NCBI RefSeq assembly: GCF_009857745.1
Contig: NZ_WWEN01000001.1
Span: 124,001-188,000 of the forward strand
From: Thalassovita mangrovi
GTDB lineage: Bacteria; Pseudomonadota; Alphaproteobacteria; Rhodobacterales; Rhodobacteraceae
Length of the DNA: 64,000 bases
Direction: 5' to 3'
The notes beneath the pieces are model-generated. The model did not search any database, had not been told where the DNA came from, and worked only from the letters and a program-made list of their open reading frames with translations. Of the stretch, positions 16,460 through 25,793 are shown one piece after another. Made by a program: the position numbers and the translations under genes. How positions within the stretch are numbered: the first letter of the stretch is position 1; each line of letters opens with the position of its first letter.

Positions 16460-17587
16460 ATGAATGCCGTTTTCGTCTATGGCACGCTGCGCCATCTACC
16501 GTTGCTCGAATCCGTGCTGGGCCATGCCGTCCCGGACTTGCGCCGCATCCCGGCGAAACTGCCCGATCACCGTGTTTGCCTGGTCCGCGGCCAGGCTTTC
16601 CCGATGATTTTCAACGCCCCGGGCGACGCGGCCGAGGGGCTGCTGCTGCACGGGCTGAGCGCGGCAGATGTCGCGCGGCTGGATTTCTATGAACAGGTCT
16701 TCGGGTATACTCTGCACCCGGTCGAGGTGGACAGCGACACCGGCCCGGTCGAGGCGCTGATCTGGACTCCGCCGGACAATACCTATGAACCGGGCGACGC
16801 TTTCGACCTGGCGCAATGGGCAGATCAGTGGGGCCGGATCAATTGCCGCGCGGCGCAGGAAGTCGTGAGCTATCATGGCCAGAAGCTGCCCGAGGAAGTG
16901 GGCCGCATCTACGCCATGATCCATGCCCGCGCCTCCAGCTGGGTCTATGCCCGTGACGAGGCGCCGACGGAAACCCCAAGCGGGCTGGGTGAGGAGGACG
17001 TGATCAGCCATGACACATCGCGCCCCTATGCCAATTATTTCGCGGTCGAGGAACAGCAGCTGCAATTCCGCAAATTCGGCGGCGGGATGAGCGCGGAGGT
17101 GCAGCGCGCCTCCTTCGTGTCCACAGACGCCGCGCTGGTGCTGCCCTATGATCCGAAACGCGACCGGGTGCTGCTGCTGGAACAGTTCCGCATGGGCCCC
17201 TGGGCGCGCGGCGATCGCAGCCCCTGGCAATTGGAGCCGGTGGCGGGCCGGGTCGATCCCGGCGAGAGCCCTGAAGACTGCGCAAGGCGCGAGGCGCTGG
17301 AAGAGGCCGGGCTGGATTTGCAGGGTCTGGAGCTGATCCATCGCGGTTATCCCTCGCCGGGCTGTTCGTCGGAATTCTTCCATGTTTACCTTGCCTTGGC
17401 TGACCTTCCTGATCATGCGCAGGGCACCGGCGGGGTCGATGGGGAACACGAAGATATCCGCAGCCATGTGTTGTCCTTCGACGCCGCTATGGAGATGCTG
17501 GACAGGGGGCAGTTGCGGGTGATGCCGCTGGCGATGGCGCTTTTGTGGCTCGCACGGAACCGTGATCGTTTGCGCGCCGAAGCTTGA
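16460..17587 (+). CDS. trgB: TrgB: gamma-glutamylcyclotransferase-like + NUDIX fusion
   Basis: A 375-residue two-domain protein. The N-terminal half begins AVFVYGTLRHLPLLESVLG, the YGTLR nucleotide-like loop of gamma-glutamylcyclotransferase-like (AIG2) folds. The C-terminal half has a complete NUDIX box, GRVDPGESPEDCARREALEE (about 258-277), spacing G-x5-E-x7-RE-x2-EE, typical of ADP-ribose pyrophosphatases. The fusion and the position between trgA and cysK match TrgB of R. sphaeroides. Glutathione or nucleotide-sugar turnover during tellurite or oxidative stress is plausible, but not shown by sequence. Confidence 0.88.
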   Translation: MNAVFVYGTLRHLPLLESVLGHAVPDLRRIPAKLPDHRVCLVRGQAFPMIFNAPGDAAEGLLLHGLSAADVARLDFYEQVFGYTLHPVEVDSDTGPVEALIWTPPDNTYEPGDAFDLAQWADQWGRINCRAAQEVVSYHGQKLPEEVGRIYAMIHARASSWVYARDEAPTETPSGLGEEDVISHDTSRPYANYFAVEEQQLQFRKFGGGMSAEVQRASFVSTDAALVLPYDPKRDRVLLLEQFRMGPWARGDRSPWQLEPVAGRVDPGESPEDCARREALEEAGLDLQGLELIHRGYPSPGCSSEFFHVYLALADLPDHAQGTGGVDGEHEDIRSHVLSFDAAMEMLDRGQLRVMPLAMALLWLARNRDRLRAEA

Positions 17588-17641
17588 GGTCCGGCCCAAG
17601 CGGGCCTAAACCATGTCAGGAACGACAAGGGAATTTACGAA

Positions 17642-18676
17642 ATGCGCATTGCACATGACCTGGCCGAAGCCGTTGGCAACACGCCGCTGATCCGCCTGAA
17701 ACGGGCGAGCGAGGAAACCGGCTGTGATATTTACGGCAAGGCCGAGTTCATGAACCCGGGCCAGTCGGTCAAGGATCGCGCGGCGCTGTTCATCATCCGC
17801 GATGCCATCGCCAAGGGGCAGCTGAAACCGGGCGGCACCATTGTCGAGGGCACGGCCGGAAACACCGGCATCGGCCTGGCGCTGGTCGGCGCGTCGATGG
17901 GGTTCAAGACCGTGATCGTGATCCCCGAAACCCAGAGCCAGGAAAAGAAGGACATGATCCGTCTGGCCGGCGCGCAACTGGTCGAGGTGCCGGCGGCGCC
18001 CTACAAGAACCCCAACAACTACGTGCGCTATTCCGAACGTCTGGCCAAGGAACTGGCCAAGACGGAACCGAATGGCGTGATCTGGGCCAACCAGTTCGAT
18101 AACGTCGCCAACCGGCAGGCCCATATCGAAACGACGGGTCCCGAAATCTGGGAACAGACCGGCGGCAAGGTCGACGGGTTCATCTGCGCGGTGGGATCGG
18201 GCGGCACGCTGGCGGGGACCGGCATGGCGCTGCAGCCCAAGGGCGTGAAGATCGGCATCGCCGACCCGATGGGTGCGGCGCTCTACAGCTATTACAAGAC
18301 CGGTGAATTCAAATCCGAGGGCAGCTCGATCACCGAAGGGATCGGGCAGGGGCGGATCACTGCCAACCTCGAAGGCTTCACCCCCGATTTCGCCTATCAG
18401 ATCCCCGATGACGAGGCGCTGCCGGTCGTCTTCCGCCTGCTGGAGGAAGAGGGGCTGTGCATGGGCGGATCGACCGCGGTCAATATCGCCGGCGCCATGC
18501 GGATGGCCAAGGAGATGGGGCCGGGCCACACCATCGTGACGATGCTGTGCGATTTCGGCAGCCGCTATCAGTCGAAACTGTTCAACCCGCAATTCCTGGC
18601 CGAAAAGAGCCTGCCGCAGCCCGGATGGCTGGTCCGCGACATGCCGACCCCGCCGTCGGTCTTCGAGACACCGTAA
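17642..18676 (+). CDS. cysK: Cysteine synthase A
   Basis: A 344-residue PLP enzyme that makes L-cysteine from O-acetylserine and sulfide. The Schiff-base lysine is K44 in NPGQSVKDRAAL, and the substrate loop reads EGTAGNTGIGLAL (about 76-88), a variant of the usual TSGNTGI. The PLP-phosphate glycine loop is near AVGSGGTLAGTG (about 182-193). AAGGGAA precedes the ATG. It closes the trgA-trgB-cysK group, where cysteine supply has been linked to tellurite resistance in Rhodobacter. The mechanosensitive channel gene starts four bases after its stop. Confidence 0.95.
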   Translation: MRIAHDLAEAVGNTPLIRLKRASEETGCDIYGKAEFMNPGQSVKDRAALFIIRDAIAKGQLKPGGTIVEGTAGNTGIGLALVGASMGFKTVIVIPETQSQEKKDMIRLAGAQLVEVPAAPYKNPNNYVRYSERLAKELAKTEPNGVIWANQFDNVANRQAHIETTGPEIWEQTGGKVDGFICAVGSGGTLAGTGMALQPKGVKIGIADPMGAALYSYYKTGEFKSEGSSITEGIGQGRITANLEGFTPDFAYQIPDDEALPVVFRLLEEEGLCMGGSTAVNIAGAMRMAKEMGPGHTIVTMLCDFGSRYQSKLFNPQFLAEKSLPQPGWLVRDMPTPPSVFETP

Positions 18677-18680
18677 GATC

Positions 18681-21050
18681 ATGGCGGGCGCGGGGATGAA
18701 GCGATGGGTCTGGGCGCTGTGGCTGGCGATCGGCCTCGCCTTGTCCGCCGCTGCCGGTGCCACAGCCCAGCAGGCGGCCCTGTCGAGTTCCGCCGAGACG
18801 CTGGATTACGCGGCCTGGGACAGCACCGCGCAGCGTGCCGAGGCGGCGGTCGAGGCGGGCAAGGCTTCGAACAAGGCGCTGGAAGGCCTGCGCGCCGAGA
18901 TCGTGACCTGGCGCGAACAGTTCCTACAGGCTCAGGACACCCACGGCGAACGCATCACCACGGTGCAAAGCCAGCTCGACGTGTTGGGCCCGGCGCCCGA
19001 AGACGGCACGGAAAGCAGTGAAATCGCAACCCGGCGCGCCGAGCTGAACGCCGAACTGGCGCGGCTGCAGGCGCCGGTGCTGGCCGCCGCCGAAGCCTAT
19101 TCCCGCGCCAACGGGATCGTCAGCGAAATCGACGACATCATCCGCACCCGCCAGGCCGAGGCCTGGGTGTCGCTGGGGCCGTCGCCGCTCAACCCGCTGC
19201 ACTGGCAACCGGCGCTGTCGGAAATGTTCGACGGGCTGAGCCTGATCGGCAGCGAGTTCCGCGGCAACTGGGACAATGAACTGCGCCGGTTCCAGTTCCG
19301 CGATCAACTGCTGGTGATCGTGCCGCTGGCGCTGATCGGGCTGGTGCTTTTGCTGCGTGGCCGCAGTTGGTCCGCGCGCGCCCTGCGCCATTTGCAGACC
19401 CGCCCCAGACGGGGAAGCGATGTCTGGAACTTCGTGTTGTCGCTGGGGCAGGTAGTCGTGCCTTTCGTCGGGTTGAACCTGCTGGTGACGGCGGCGCTGC
19501 AAACCGGTTTTGCCGGGCTGCGGCTGGAACGGCTGCTGAGCGCGGTGCCCTTCTTCGGCGCGGTGCTGCTGATCGTGGGCTGGATGAGCGACCGATTGTT
19601 CCACGGATTGCCGCAGCAGACCGCCCCTCTCGACGTTCCCGACGAGCTCAAACCGGCGGCGCGGCATCAATGCATGGGGCTGGCGCTGCTGCTGGTTCTG
19701 GCGCTGGCACTGCGGATGTTCTGCGACGTGTCCGGCATCAGCGAAGAAACCGCCGCCGTGCTGGCCTTCCCGATCACCCTGCTGACCGGGCTGGCGCTTC
19801 TGCGGATGTCGCGGTTCCTGCGCCGCCGCCTGGTGCCGCCGCCCGGCGAGGATGCCGAACCCGGGCGCTACCGGGTGCGGGCCCTGCGGATGCTGGCGCA
19901 GGCCGCCGCCGTGGTCGGGACGATCAGCCCGGTGCTGGCCGCCATCGGCTATCGCGGTGCGGCCGAAGGGTTGCTTTACCCGTCGGTGATGACCATCGGG
20001 GTGCTGGCGCTGGTGCTGGTCCTGCAGCATTTCGTCGAAGACCTTTACGCGCTGCTGTCCCGCGGCAACGGCGAACGCGGCGAAGCCCTGGCGCCGGTGC
20101 TGATCGGGTTCCTTCTGGCGCTTGCCGCGCTGCCGGTCCTGGCTCTGGTCTGGGGCGCGCGGGTGGCCGACCTGACCGAATTGTGGAGCCGGTTCCTCGA
20201 AGGGGTGCAACTGGGCGGTACCCGGATTTCCCCCGCCGATTTCCTGACCTTCGCGCTGATCTTCGCCATCGGCTATGTCTCGACCCGCATCCTGCAGGGG
20301 GCGCTGCGCTCCACCGTGCTGCCCAAGACGCGGATCGATGCGGGCGGACAGAATGCCATCGTGGCGGGCACCGGTTACGTGGGCGTGACCATCGCGGCGC
20401 TGGTGGCGATCACCGGGGCGGGGATCGACCTGAGCTCCATCGCCATCGTCGCCGGTGCGCTGTCGGTCGGTATCGGTTTCGGGCTGCAGAATATCGTGTC
20501 GAATTTCGTGTCGGGCATCATCCTGCTGATCGAACGCCCGGTCTCCGAGGGCGACTGGATCGAGGTCGGCGGCGAAATGGGCTATGTGCGCGATATCTCG
20601 GTCCGTTCGACCCGGATCGAAACCTTCGACCGCACCGATGTGATCGTGCCCAATTCCGACCTGATCAGCGGCCGGGTGACCAATTACACCCGCGGCAACA
20701 CGGTGGGGCGGGTGATCGTGCCGGTTGGGGTGGCCTATGGCACCGACACCCGGAAGGTCGAAGCGATCCTGCGCGACATCGCCAATGCCCATCCGATGAT
20801 CCTGGCCAATCCCGAACCGTCGATCCTGTTCCGCGGCTTCGGCGCGGATTCGCTGGATTTCGAAATCCGCGCCATCCTGCGCGACGTGAACTGGAGCCTG
20901 TCGGTCAAATCCGACCTGAACCACGAAATCGCCCGCCGCTTTACCGAGGAAGGGATCGAAATTCCCTTCGCGCAGCGCGATATCTGGCTGCGCAACCCCG
21001 AGGCGCTGCGCGGTACCCCGCCCGAAGACGAAGATCAAGGAGACACCTGA
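18681..21050 (+). CDS. MscS-family mechanosensitive channel with DUF3772 domain
   Basis: A 789-residue member of the large MscS-like channels. A signal peptide (MKRWVWALWLAIGLALSAAA, starting at residue 6) leads into a coiled-coil-rich periplasmic domain (about 30-170, DUF3772). About ten transmembrane segments follow. The conserved pore and beta-domain region near 590-680 carries GIGFGLQNIVSNFVSGIILL and RVTNYTRGN. Such channels open under hypo-osmotic stress to release solutes. A second ATG at 18696 would start directly at the signal peptide. It follows cysK by four bases and overlaps the AlaX gene by one base (TGATG), so the three are probably co-transcribed. Confidence 0.9.
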   Translation: MAGAGMKRWVWALWLAIGLALSAAAGATAQQAALSSSAETLDYAAWDSTAQRAEAAVEAGKASNKALEGLRAEIVTWREQFLQAQDTHGERITTVQSQLDVLGPAPEDGTESSEIATRRAELNAELARLQAPVLAAAEAYSRANGIVSEIDDIIRTRQAEAWVSLGPSPLNPLHWQPALSEMFDGLSLIGSEFRGNWDNELRRFQFRDQLLVIVPLALIGLVLLLRGRSWSARALRHLQTRPRRGSDVWNFVLSLGQVVVPFVGLNLLVTAALQTGFAGLRLERLLSAVPFFGAVLLIVGWMSDRLFHGLPQQTAPLDVPDELKPAARHQCMGLALLLVLALALRMFCDVSGISEETAAVLAFPITLLTGLALLRMSRFLRRRLVPPPGEDAEPGRYRVRALRMLAQAAAVVGTISPVLAAIGYRGAAEGLLYPSVMTIGVLALVLVLQHFVEDLYALLSRGNGERGEALAPVLIGFLLALAALPVLALVWGARVADLTELWSRFLEGVQLGGTRISPADFLTFALIFAIGYVSTRILQGALRSTVLPKTRIDAGGQNAIVAGTGYVGVTIAALVAITGAGIDLSSIAIVAGALSVGIGFGLQNIVSNFVSGIILLIERPVSEGDWIEVGGEMGYVRDISVRSTRIETFDRTDVIVPNSDLISGRVTNYTRGNTVGRVIVPVGVAYGTDTRKVEAILRDIANAHPMILANPEPSILFRGFGADSLDFEIRAILRDVNWSLSVKSDLNHEIARRFTEEGIEIPFAQRDIWLRNPEALRGTPPEDEDQGDT

Positions 21051-21769
21051 TGACCCGCCCGTTGTTCCGCGAAGATGCCTATATGCGTTCGGCCAAGGGG
21101 GTGGTGACGTCGCACACGCCCGAAGGCGGGATCGTGCTGGACCAGACGGTGTTCTATGCCACCGGCGGCGGCCAGCCGGGCGACAGCGGCCGGATCAGCT
21201 GGCCGGGCGGTTCGATGTCCATCGCCACCACGGTGAAGGGCGAGGGCGACGATATCGTACTGGTGCCCGCCGAACCGGGCGCGATGCCGCCGGTCGGTAC
21301 GCAGGTGAATCAGGAACTCGACTGGGACCGGCGTCACCGCCACATGCGGGTGCATACCGCGCTGCATCTTCTGTCGGTGGTGCTGCCTTTCCCGGTCTCG
21401 GGCGGCAGCATCGGCGCGGAAAAGGGGCGGCTCGACTTCGACATGCCCGAGGCGCCGGAGGACCGCGACGCGGTGGCGGAGGCGCTGAACGATCTGGTCG
21501 ACCGCGACCTGCCGGTGACCGAGGACTGGATCACCGATGACGAATTGCGCGCCAATCCCGGCCTGGTCAAGACCATGTCGGTGATGCCGCCGATGGGCCA
21601 GGGCAAGGTGCGGCTGGTGCGGATCGGGCAGGGCGAAGATCAGATCGACCTGCAGCCCTGCGGCGGCACCCATGTGGCGCGCACCGGCGAAATCGGCCGC
21701 CTGGTTCTGGGCAAGATCGAAAAGAAGGGGCGGCAGAACCGCCGGGTGTCGGTGCTGCTCGACGGCTGA
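21050..21769 (+). CDS. AlaX-type alanyl-tRNA editing hydrolase
   Basis: A 239-residue free-standing editing domain that hydrolyses Ser- or Gly-mischarged tRNA(Ala). The zinc ligands are visible in HTALH (about residues 101-105) and CGGTHV (about 204-209). FYATGGGQPGD (about 37-47) is the conserved glycine-rich motif. The length fits the AlaX-M type with an N-terminal subdomain. The start overlaps the MscS stop, and the gene is convergent with the transporter gene (3 bases between the stop codons), so both strands end here. Confidence 0.9.
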   Translation: MTRPLFREDAYMRSAKGVVTSHTPEGGIVLDQTVFYATGGGQPGDSGRISWPGGSMSIATTVKGEGDDIVLVPAEPGAMPPVGTQVNQELDWDRRHRHMRVHTALHLLSVVLPFPVSGGSIGAEKGRLDFDMPEAPEDRDAVAEALNDLVDRDLPVTEDWITDDELRANPGLVKTMSVMPPMGQGKVRLVRIGQGEDQIDLQPCGGTHVARTGEIGRLVLGKIEKKGRQNRRVSVLLDG

Positions 21770-21772
21770 GGC

Positions 21773-22924
21773 TTACTTTTCGTCTTTGGGCGCGGGGGCC
21801 TGCGACGGCGCGGCGGCGTCGTCTTCCGGCAGGCCCTGGCGCGACAGCAGGATCGCGATCGGCCGCAATTCGGGCACCTGGCTGCAGATGATCATCATCG
21901 CCACCATGATCGGCACCGACAGGAACATCCCCGGCACGCCCCAGACCGCGCCCCAGAAGGCCAGGTTGATGATGATCCCGAAGGAGCTGAGCCGCAAAGC
22001 GCGCCCCATCAGCATCGGGTCGATGATGCTGCCGTTGACGAACTGGATCACCCCCACGACCACGAAGATCGCCGCGGTCGGCGCCGGCTGGCCGGTCTGC
22101 ACATAGGTGACCAGCGCCACCAGGACGGTGGCCACGATCGACCCGATATTGGGGATGTAGTTCAAAACGAAGGTCAGGATGCCAAGCGCGGCCGCGAGGT
22201 CGAGATTGAACGCCTTGGCCACCACGAAGACCATGCCGCCGGTCGCCACGCTGACCAGGGTCTTGACCAGCAGGTAATAGTTCACCCGGTGGATGATCGT
22301 GCTCATCACCTTTCCGACCCGTTCGGCCTGATCCTCGTCGCCGAAGAAATTCACCAGCTTGGTGGAAAACCAGATCCGTTCGGCGAACAGGAAGCCGACG
22401 AAGAGGATCACCAGCACCGTCGCCGACATCAGGTTGCCGGCCTGGCTCGCCCCGGTGCGCAGGTAAGACGTGATGTCGACCGAACTGACCGAATTGAACA
22501 CCGCCTGTTCCACGTCATGGCCGAGCCAGGCGAACATCGCCGCCACCGCCTTGGGCGCGCTTTCGGCATAGGACAGGGTGGTGGTCAGCACCGTGTTGAT
22601 CTGGCTCAGGATGATCGAGGTCGAGGTCAGCAAAGCCGCCGAGATCAGCACCAAAGCGGTCACCGAGGCGACCAGGTTGGGAATGCGGATCGGCCCGATC
22701 TTCTGGCGCGCGATGAAGTTGATCGCGTCGCTGGTCAGCGAAAACAGCACGATGGCGGTGGCCAGCGAAATCAGCAGGAACCGCGCCTGCACCAGCAGGA
22801 ACAGCACCACCGCGAAGGCGATGATGATCAGCGCCCCGGTCTGCACCCGCTGCAGCTGCGTGCGGCCCTGATCCTGAATCGGAATCTGGCGCGGGCGCAG
22901 GCTGTGTCGGGGGTTTGGCGTCAT
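21773..22924 (-). CDS. AI-2E family transporter
   Basis: A 383-residue membrane protein of the AI-2E (TqsA/PerM) family, with seven to eight hydrophobic segments in the usual layout: two near the N terminus (about 25-75), one near 165 and a C-terminal group (215-355). FVLNYIPNIGSIVATVLVALV (about 267-287) is the family signature. Substrates in this family vary: autoinducer-2 export in E. coli TqsA, sodium/proton exchange in others. None can be assigned here. The frame is open to 23086, but that part runs into the divergent tRNA promoter, so the ATG at 22924 is preferred. Confidence 0.88.
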   Translation of the reverse strand: MTPNPRHSLRPRQIPIQDQGRTQLQRVQTGALIIIAFAVVLFLLVQARFLLISLATAIVLFSLTSDAINFIARQKIGPIRIPNLVASVTALVLISAALLTSTSIILSQINTVLTTTLSYAESAPKAVAAMFAWLGHDVEQAVFNSVSSVDITSYLRTGASQAGNLMSATVLVILFVGFLFAERIWFSTKLVNFFGDEDQAERVGKVMSTIIHRVNYYLLVKTLVSVATGGMVFVVAKAFNLDLAAALGILTFVLNYIPNIGSIVATVLVALVTYVQTGQPAPTAAIFVVVGVIQFVNGSIIDPMLMGRALRLSSFGIIINLAFWGAVWGVPGMFLSVPIMVAMMIICSQVPELRPIAILLSRQGLPEDDAAAPSQAPAPKDEK

Positions 22925-23017
22925 GTTTTGGGACCTTGGTGAGGGGATTTCCGTCTTGGTCGAATATGTGCCATGCAGAAAGCAGATACAACGGCCAGAA
23001 AGCGGGCCGTTACGGGC

Positions 23018-23047
23018 TTGCAATCCCCCCGTTTGTGACGGTATAGC
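23018..23047 (+). promoter_or_regulatory. Promoter of tRNA-Ser
   Basis: TTGCAA (23018-23023) and TATAGC (23042-23047) with an 18-base spacer lie ten bases before the tRNA, a good sigma-70-type match for this genome. Confidence 0.6.
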
Positions 23048-23056
23048 ACCCCCTAC

Positions 23057-23146
23057 GGAGAGGTGGCCGAGTGGTCGAAGGCGCACGCCTGGAAAGTGTG
23101 TAGGCGGGAAACCGTCTCCAGGGTTCGAATCCCTGTCTCTCCGCCA
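23057..23146 (+). tRNA. tRNA-Ser (anticodon GGA)
   Basis: A 90-base class II t[10 protein letters not shown] at the 5' end pairs with TCTCTCC before the G discriminator and CCA. The anticodon loop CTGGAAA gives GGA, which reads UCC and UCU codons. A long variable arm (GTGTAGGCGGGAAACCGTCTCC region) and the T-loop GGTTCGAATCC are present. CCA is encoded. Confidence 0.98.
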
Positions 23147-23214
23147 TCATCCTTGCTTCTATTTGTTAATTTTCCGCGACTGGCGGTTTGGTGACGGTTT
23201 TGGCGCCCGTGCCA

Positions 23215-23910
23215 CTATTTCGCGCAGATCGCGAACAGCCCCGCGCGTGAGGTGATGCCGAGCTTGGCATAGGCGCGCTTGCGATAGGTGACGACGGTCG
23301 AGGCCGCGATGCCCAGATCGGCGGCGATCGCCTCGGCCTTCTGGCCCGACAACACGCCAAGGCAGACCGCGCATTCGCGTTCGCTCAGCACCGCCAGCGG
23401 CGGCGGCGGGCCGTCTTCGCTCATCCGTTCGAAATGCATCAAGGCCAGCCGCCCGGCCAGCCGGGCCAGATCGGCGTCGCAATGCGCCTTTGTACCCTCC
23501 GACTGATACAGGCTGACGAAAAGGCGCAGGCGGTCGCCGGCGGCGATCAGTGTCGTCTTGGCCTTTAACCCCGGCTCGTCGAAGAAGATGCGGCGATAGT
23601 CATCACCCATCTCGGCCCCGATTCCGTCGAGGCGGTGCAGCGTCACCGTGCCCGGTGCGGCCTGGCGCAGCTCGGGCAGCAGCGGGTCCTGCAAGAACCA
23701 ACCGTCGAGATAGCTCGCCGCCAGCTTCCCGGCCAGCACCGAATGGCTGAAATGGCGCGACAGCAGGCAGCGCGCGTGGTCGCCGTCGATGGCGAAGACC
23801 ATGATCTGATCGACGCCCATGGTTTCGACGAAATCGGCGAAGGCGGCGGCGAATTCCCCGGTGCCGATCCGGGCGAGGCAGGTGTCAACGTGATGGGCGA
23901 GCGAAGTCAT
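23215..23910 (-). CDS. LuxR-family transcriptional regulator
   Basis: A 231-residue regulator. The C-terminal LuxR helix-turn-helix is clear (about 174-228, LSERECAVCLGVLSGQKAEAIA onward). The N-terminal domain (about 10-150) looks like a degenerate autoinducer-binding domain: YLDGWFLQDPLLPEL keeps the Asp-Pro pair of LuxR proteins. No luxI-type synthase is nearby, so it would be a LuxR solo. It is divergent from the FAD monooxygenase gene with 91 bases between starts and is the natural candidate to control it. A start 15 bases upstream (23925) is also preceded by a purine-rich site. Confidence 0.85.
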   Translation of the reverse strand: MTSLAHHVDTCLARIGTGEFAAAFADFVETMGVDQIMVFAIDGDHARCLLSRHFSHSVLAGKLAASYLDGWFLQDPLLPELRQAAPGTVTLHRLDGIGAEMGDDYRRIFFDEPGLKAKTTLIAAGDRLRLFVSLYQSEGTKAHCDADLARLAGRLALMHFERMSEDGPPPPLAVLSERECAVCLGVLSGQKAEAIAADLGIAASTVVTYRKRAYAKLGITSRAGLFAICAK

Positions 23911-24001
23911 GGCTTCCCTTACCATGTCCCCCTGTGAAGGGGACAGACAATGCGCGGGGATTTCCGTTACATACCGGGTCAAGCCAAGAGGGAGGACAAA
24001 G

Positions 24002-25609
24002 ATGAGGCCAGCCGGACGCAGCGAGACGCAATCGCTCTATTTCACCTATCCGCATTTCGACCCGCCGCAGGATCGCGCCGGGCTGTCCGATGCCGCGCCG
24101 GTCGCCATCGTGGGCGCCGGGCCGGTCGGGATGACGGCGGCGCTGGCGCTGGCCAAGCATGGTGTGCGCTCGGTCCTATTCGACGCCAAGGACACGTTCA
24201 ACGACGGCAGCCGCGCGATCTGCGTCGCAAGGCAGAGCTATCACATCCTGGAAGACATCGGAGCGGTGGACCCGTTCCTGGAAAAATCGCTGCCCTGGAC
24301 CACCGGGCGGACGTTTTATCGCGGGCGGCAGATTCTGGAATTCGACATGCCCGACAGCGCGCGGGAAAAATACCGCCCGATGTACAATATCGAGCAGCAA
24401 TATATCGAGGAATATCTGTGGGAGGCGGTTGTCCGCGAGCCGCTGATCGACATGCGCTGGCAAAGCCGGGTGAGCGGGGTGGAGGATGCCGACGGTGCGG
24501 TCATCCTGACAATCGAGGACCCGCTGGGGACGTATCGGATGCAAGCCGACTGGCTGCTGGCCGCCGACGGGGCGCGCAGCGCGATCCGGCAGATGCGCGG
24601 GCTGCGGCTGCGCGGGGAAAATTACGAAGGCCGCTATGTCATCGCCGATGTGCAGATGGATCACGATTACCCGACCATCCGCCGGGCGCTGTTCGATCCC
24701 GATTGCAGGCGCGGCGGCACCATCCTGGTGCACAAGCAGCCCGACAATATCTGGCGCATCGATTACCAGCTGCACGACGACGAGGACGATGCCGAGGCGA
24801 TCCGCGAGGAAAACGTGCGCCAGACGGTGGCGTCGGTTTTGCAGGAAATCGGCCATACCGGCGACTGGGACCTGGAATGGTGGAGCATCTATTCCGCCAA
24901 CACGCTGGCGCTGGACGATTACCGCGACGGGCGGGTGTTCTTCATCGGCGACAGCGCCCATATCGTGCCGATTTTCGGGGTGCGGGGGCTGAACAATGGC
25001 TTGGCCGATGCCCATAACATCGCGTGGAAACTGGCCTTCGTGATGCAGGGCAGGGCGGGGGCGCCCCTGCTGGACAGCTACACGCCCGAACGGCGCGGCG
25101 CGACGCTGGATGTGTTCGCCAACGCGTCGAAATCGGCGCGCTTCATGACGCCGCCCAGCCCCGGCTGGCAATTGATGCGCGACGCGGCGCTGAACCTGGC
25201 GCTGAGCCATCCCTTCGCCGGGGAACTGGCCAATCCGCGCCAGATGACGCCCTATACCTATGCCGACAGCCCCGCCGTGTCTGCCGATGATCCCGGTTTC
25301 AGCGGCGGCCCGGTGCCCGGTGCCGTTTTGCCCGAGGCGCGGGTGCGTGACGGGTTCCTGACCGATCTGCTGGGCGGCGGCTTCACGCTGCTGAGTTTCG
25401 ACGAAGGGCTGGCGCAGGGCGTTGCCGACCTCGATCTGGACGTGGTTGTGCTGGACCCGGGGTCGGAAGCGGCGCAGGTCTTGGCCGCCGGTCCGCACAG
25501 CGCCTATCTGGTCCGTCCCGACCTGCATATCGCCGCCCGCTGGATGCGGGCCACGCCGGAAACCCTGCGCGCGGCCTACGTCCGCGCCACCGCGGGAGAG
25601 AGCAAATGA
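24002..25609 (+). CDS. FAD-dependent aromatic-ring monooxygenase
   Basis: A 535-residue flavoprotein hydroxylase of the PheA/TetX/UbiH-like superfamily. The FAD dinucleotide motif is VAIVGAGPVGMTAALALAKH (about 35-54), the middle DG-type motif LLAADGARSAIR (about 181-192), and the second FAD motif VFFIGDSAHIVPIFGVRGLN (about 313-332). The long C-terminal domain (about 400-535) is the thioredoxin-like part found in phenol hydroxylase relatives. Members use NAD(P)H and oxygen to hydroxylate aromatic acids or phenols. AGGGAGGACAAAG precedes the start. The linked DUF2783 gene and the divergent LuxR-type regulator suggest a small regulated catabolic unit for an aromatic compound. Confidence 0.9.
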   Translation: MRPAGRSETQSLYFTYPHFDPPQDRAGLSDAAPVAIVGAGPVGMTAALALAKHGVRSVLFDAKDTFNDGSRAICVARQSYHILEDIGAVDPFLEKSLPWTTGRTFYRGRQILEFDMPDSAREKYRPMYNIEQQYIEEYLWEAVVREPLIDMRWQSRVSGVEDADGAVILTIEDPLGTYRMQADWLLAADGARSAIRQMRGLRLRGENYEGRYVIADVQMDHDYPTIRRALFDPDCRRGGTILVHKQPDNIWRIDYQLHDDEDDAEAIREENVRQTVASVLQEIGHTGDWDLEWWSIYSANTLALDDYRDGRVFFIGDSAHIVPIFGVRGLNNGLADAHNIAWKLAFVMQGRAGAPLLDSYTPERRGATLDVFANASKSARFMTPPSPGWQLMRDAALNLALSHPFAGELANPRQMTPYTYADSPAVSADDPGFSGGPVPGAVLPEARVRDGFLTDLLGGGFTLLSFDEGLAQGVADLDLDVVVLDPGSEAAQVLAAGPHSAYLVRPDLHIAARWMRATPETLRAAYVRATAGESK

Positions 25610-25785
25610 CACCTACCGAGGTCGAAACCATCTATGAGGCGCTGGCCAACCGGCTGGATGAACTGGGGGCGGAGAAGCGCGAGCTGTACCTCGCCAAGCT
25701 TGCCCTGCTCATGGCGCATGAACTGGGCGATGCGCCACGCGCGCTTGCGCTGATTGCCGAGGCCGCCGAGAACCTCGACGTGTGA
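25606..25785 (+). CDS. DUF2783 small protein
   Basis: A 59-residue helical acidic protein (MTPTEVETIYEALANRLDEL onward) overlapping the monooxygenase stop by 4 bases (ATGA). It fits DUF2783, a short family typically encoded beside FAD-dependent aromatic hydroxylases and of unknown role, possibly an accessory or stabilising subunit. A terminator follows within 10 bases, closing this operon. Confidence 0.8.
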   Translation: MTPTEVETIYEALANRLDELGAEKRELYLAKLALLMAHELGDAPRALALIAEAAENLDV

Positions 25786-25793
25786 AACGAAAA

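Noticed and set aside
18924-21038. A 704-codon minus-strand frame opposite the MscS gene
   Set aside because: Composition is His/Gln/Arg/Gly-rich and without domains, the usual result of reading a high-GC gene on the wrong strand.
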